Origin: JAJDIA01 sp031555735
Lineage (GTDB): Bacteria > Bacteroidota > Bacteroidia > Bacteroidales > Tannerellaceae
Direction of reading: 5' to 3'
DNA: 16,255 nt
Assembly (NCBI GenBank): GCA_031555735.1
Contig: JAVBUE010000073.1
Span: 1-16,255, forward strand
A program made the translations under genes and the position numbers. The notes beneath the pieces are model-generated. The model was given only the letters and a program-made list of their open reading frames with translations, did not search any database and had not been told where the DNA came from. Of the stretch, positions 16,118 through 16,255 are shown one piece after another (positions within the stretch are counted from its first letter, which is position 1; each line of letters opens with the position of its first letter).

Positions 16118-16237
16118 CAGACCTTCTATTGTCAACAACCGCATCTTCTATTGACAACCTGAGGAAGAAGTAGTGTCGCGTTAGGATGGTTTAATGTTCC
16201 CACCGTGGTGGGAAGGGAATACCAACAGGGGGGGGGG
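16118..16237 (-). repeat. Right copy of framing inverted repeat
   Basis: Bases 16118-16214 are the near-exact reverse complement of 75-172. They include two units, CTTCTATTGTCAACAACC at 16123 and CTTCTATTGACAACC at 16145, and the palindrome at 16197-16214. Thirteen diverged bases (16215-16227) then lead to a run of ten G (16228-16237), against eight C on the left. The final 18 bases of the window still resemble the left flank only faintly. Confidence 0.9.
16197..16214. repeat. Palindrome in right repeat
   Basis: TTCCCACC-GT-GGTGGGAA is the reverse complement of the palindrome at 75-92, with the same perfect 8-base arms. It closes the highly conserved core of the repeat. Confidence 0.85.
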
Positions 16238-16255
16238 AGTTTTAAAACAAAGTGG

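Noticed and set aside
54..16237. Transposon with terminal inverted repeats carrying the men operon
   Set aside because: No transposase, integrase or clear target-site duplication is visible, and the interior is mostly housekeeping genes typical of the chromosome. The repeats themselves are kept as a finding.

Overview
The window reads as chromosomal DNA of a Bacteroidales bacterium (phylum Bacteroidota). The evidence is the men gene set, a Bacteroides-type Ndk, a DUF4494 gene, paired DUF3857/transglutaminase-like exported proteins, and several Bacteroidota-type -7 boxes (TAnnTTTG). The coding DNA is fairly GC-rich by eye, so I do not name a genus. There are no RNA genes, insertion sequences, integrases or CRISPR arrays.

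Layout. A 119-120 nt inverted repeat frames the window. One copy is at 54-172 and the other, inverted, at 16118-16237; 98/97 bases of each are nearly identical. Inside the left copy, on the + strand, is a lipoprotein glycoside hydrolase resembling agarases of family GH50 (352-2334). It ends at a bidirectional terminator (2388-2427). From 13078 back to 2463 runs one tightly packed minus-strand operon. In transcription order it holds a HAD phosphatase fused to a hotdog thioesterase (likely the menI function), an isochorismate synthase (menF), menD, menB, a menC-menE fusion, and two secreted transglutaminase-like proteins. The second of these, 2463-4073, has lost its catalytic triad. Divergent from this operon, on the + strand, are ndk, a DUF4494 gene with yggS 2 bp behind it, and a dihydroorotate dehydrogenase-like flavoprotein. 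The right end holds no gene, only short alternating TGTCA/TGACA elements and the second repeat copy.

How the genes work together. The operon takes chorismate to isochorismate (MenF), SEPHCHC (MenD), then o-succinylbenzoate (MenC), its CoA ester (MenE), DHNA-CoA (MenB) and probably DHNA (thioesterase domain). That is nearly the whole soluble part of menaquinone synthesis. MenH, MenA and the final methyltransferase are not present here. The ATGA overlaps between the thioesterase fusion and menF, and between menB and menCE, point to translational coupling. The two exported proteins have no known place in the pathway but sit in the same transcription unit.

The points most worth attention are the framing inverted repeats, the two gene fusions, and the active/inactive pair of transglutaminase-like proteins attached to the men operon.
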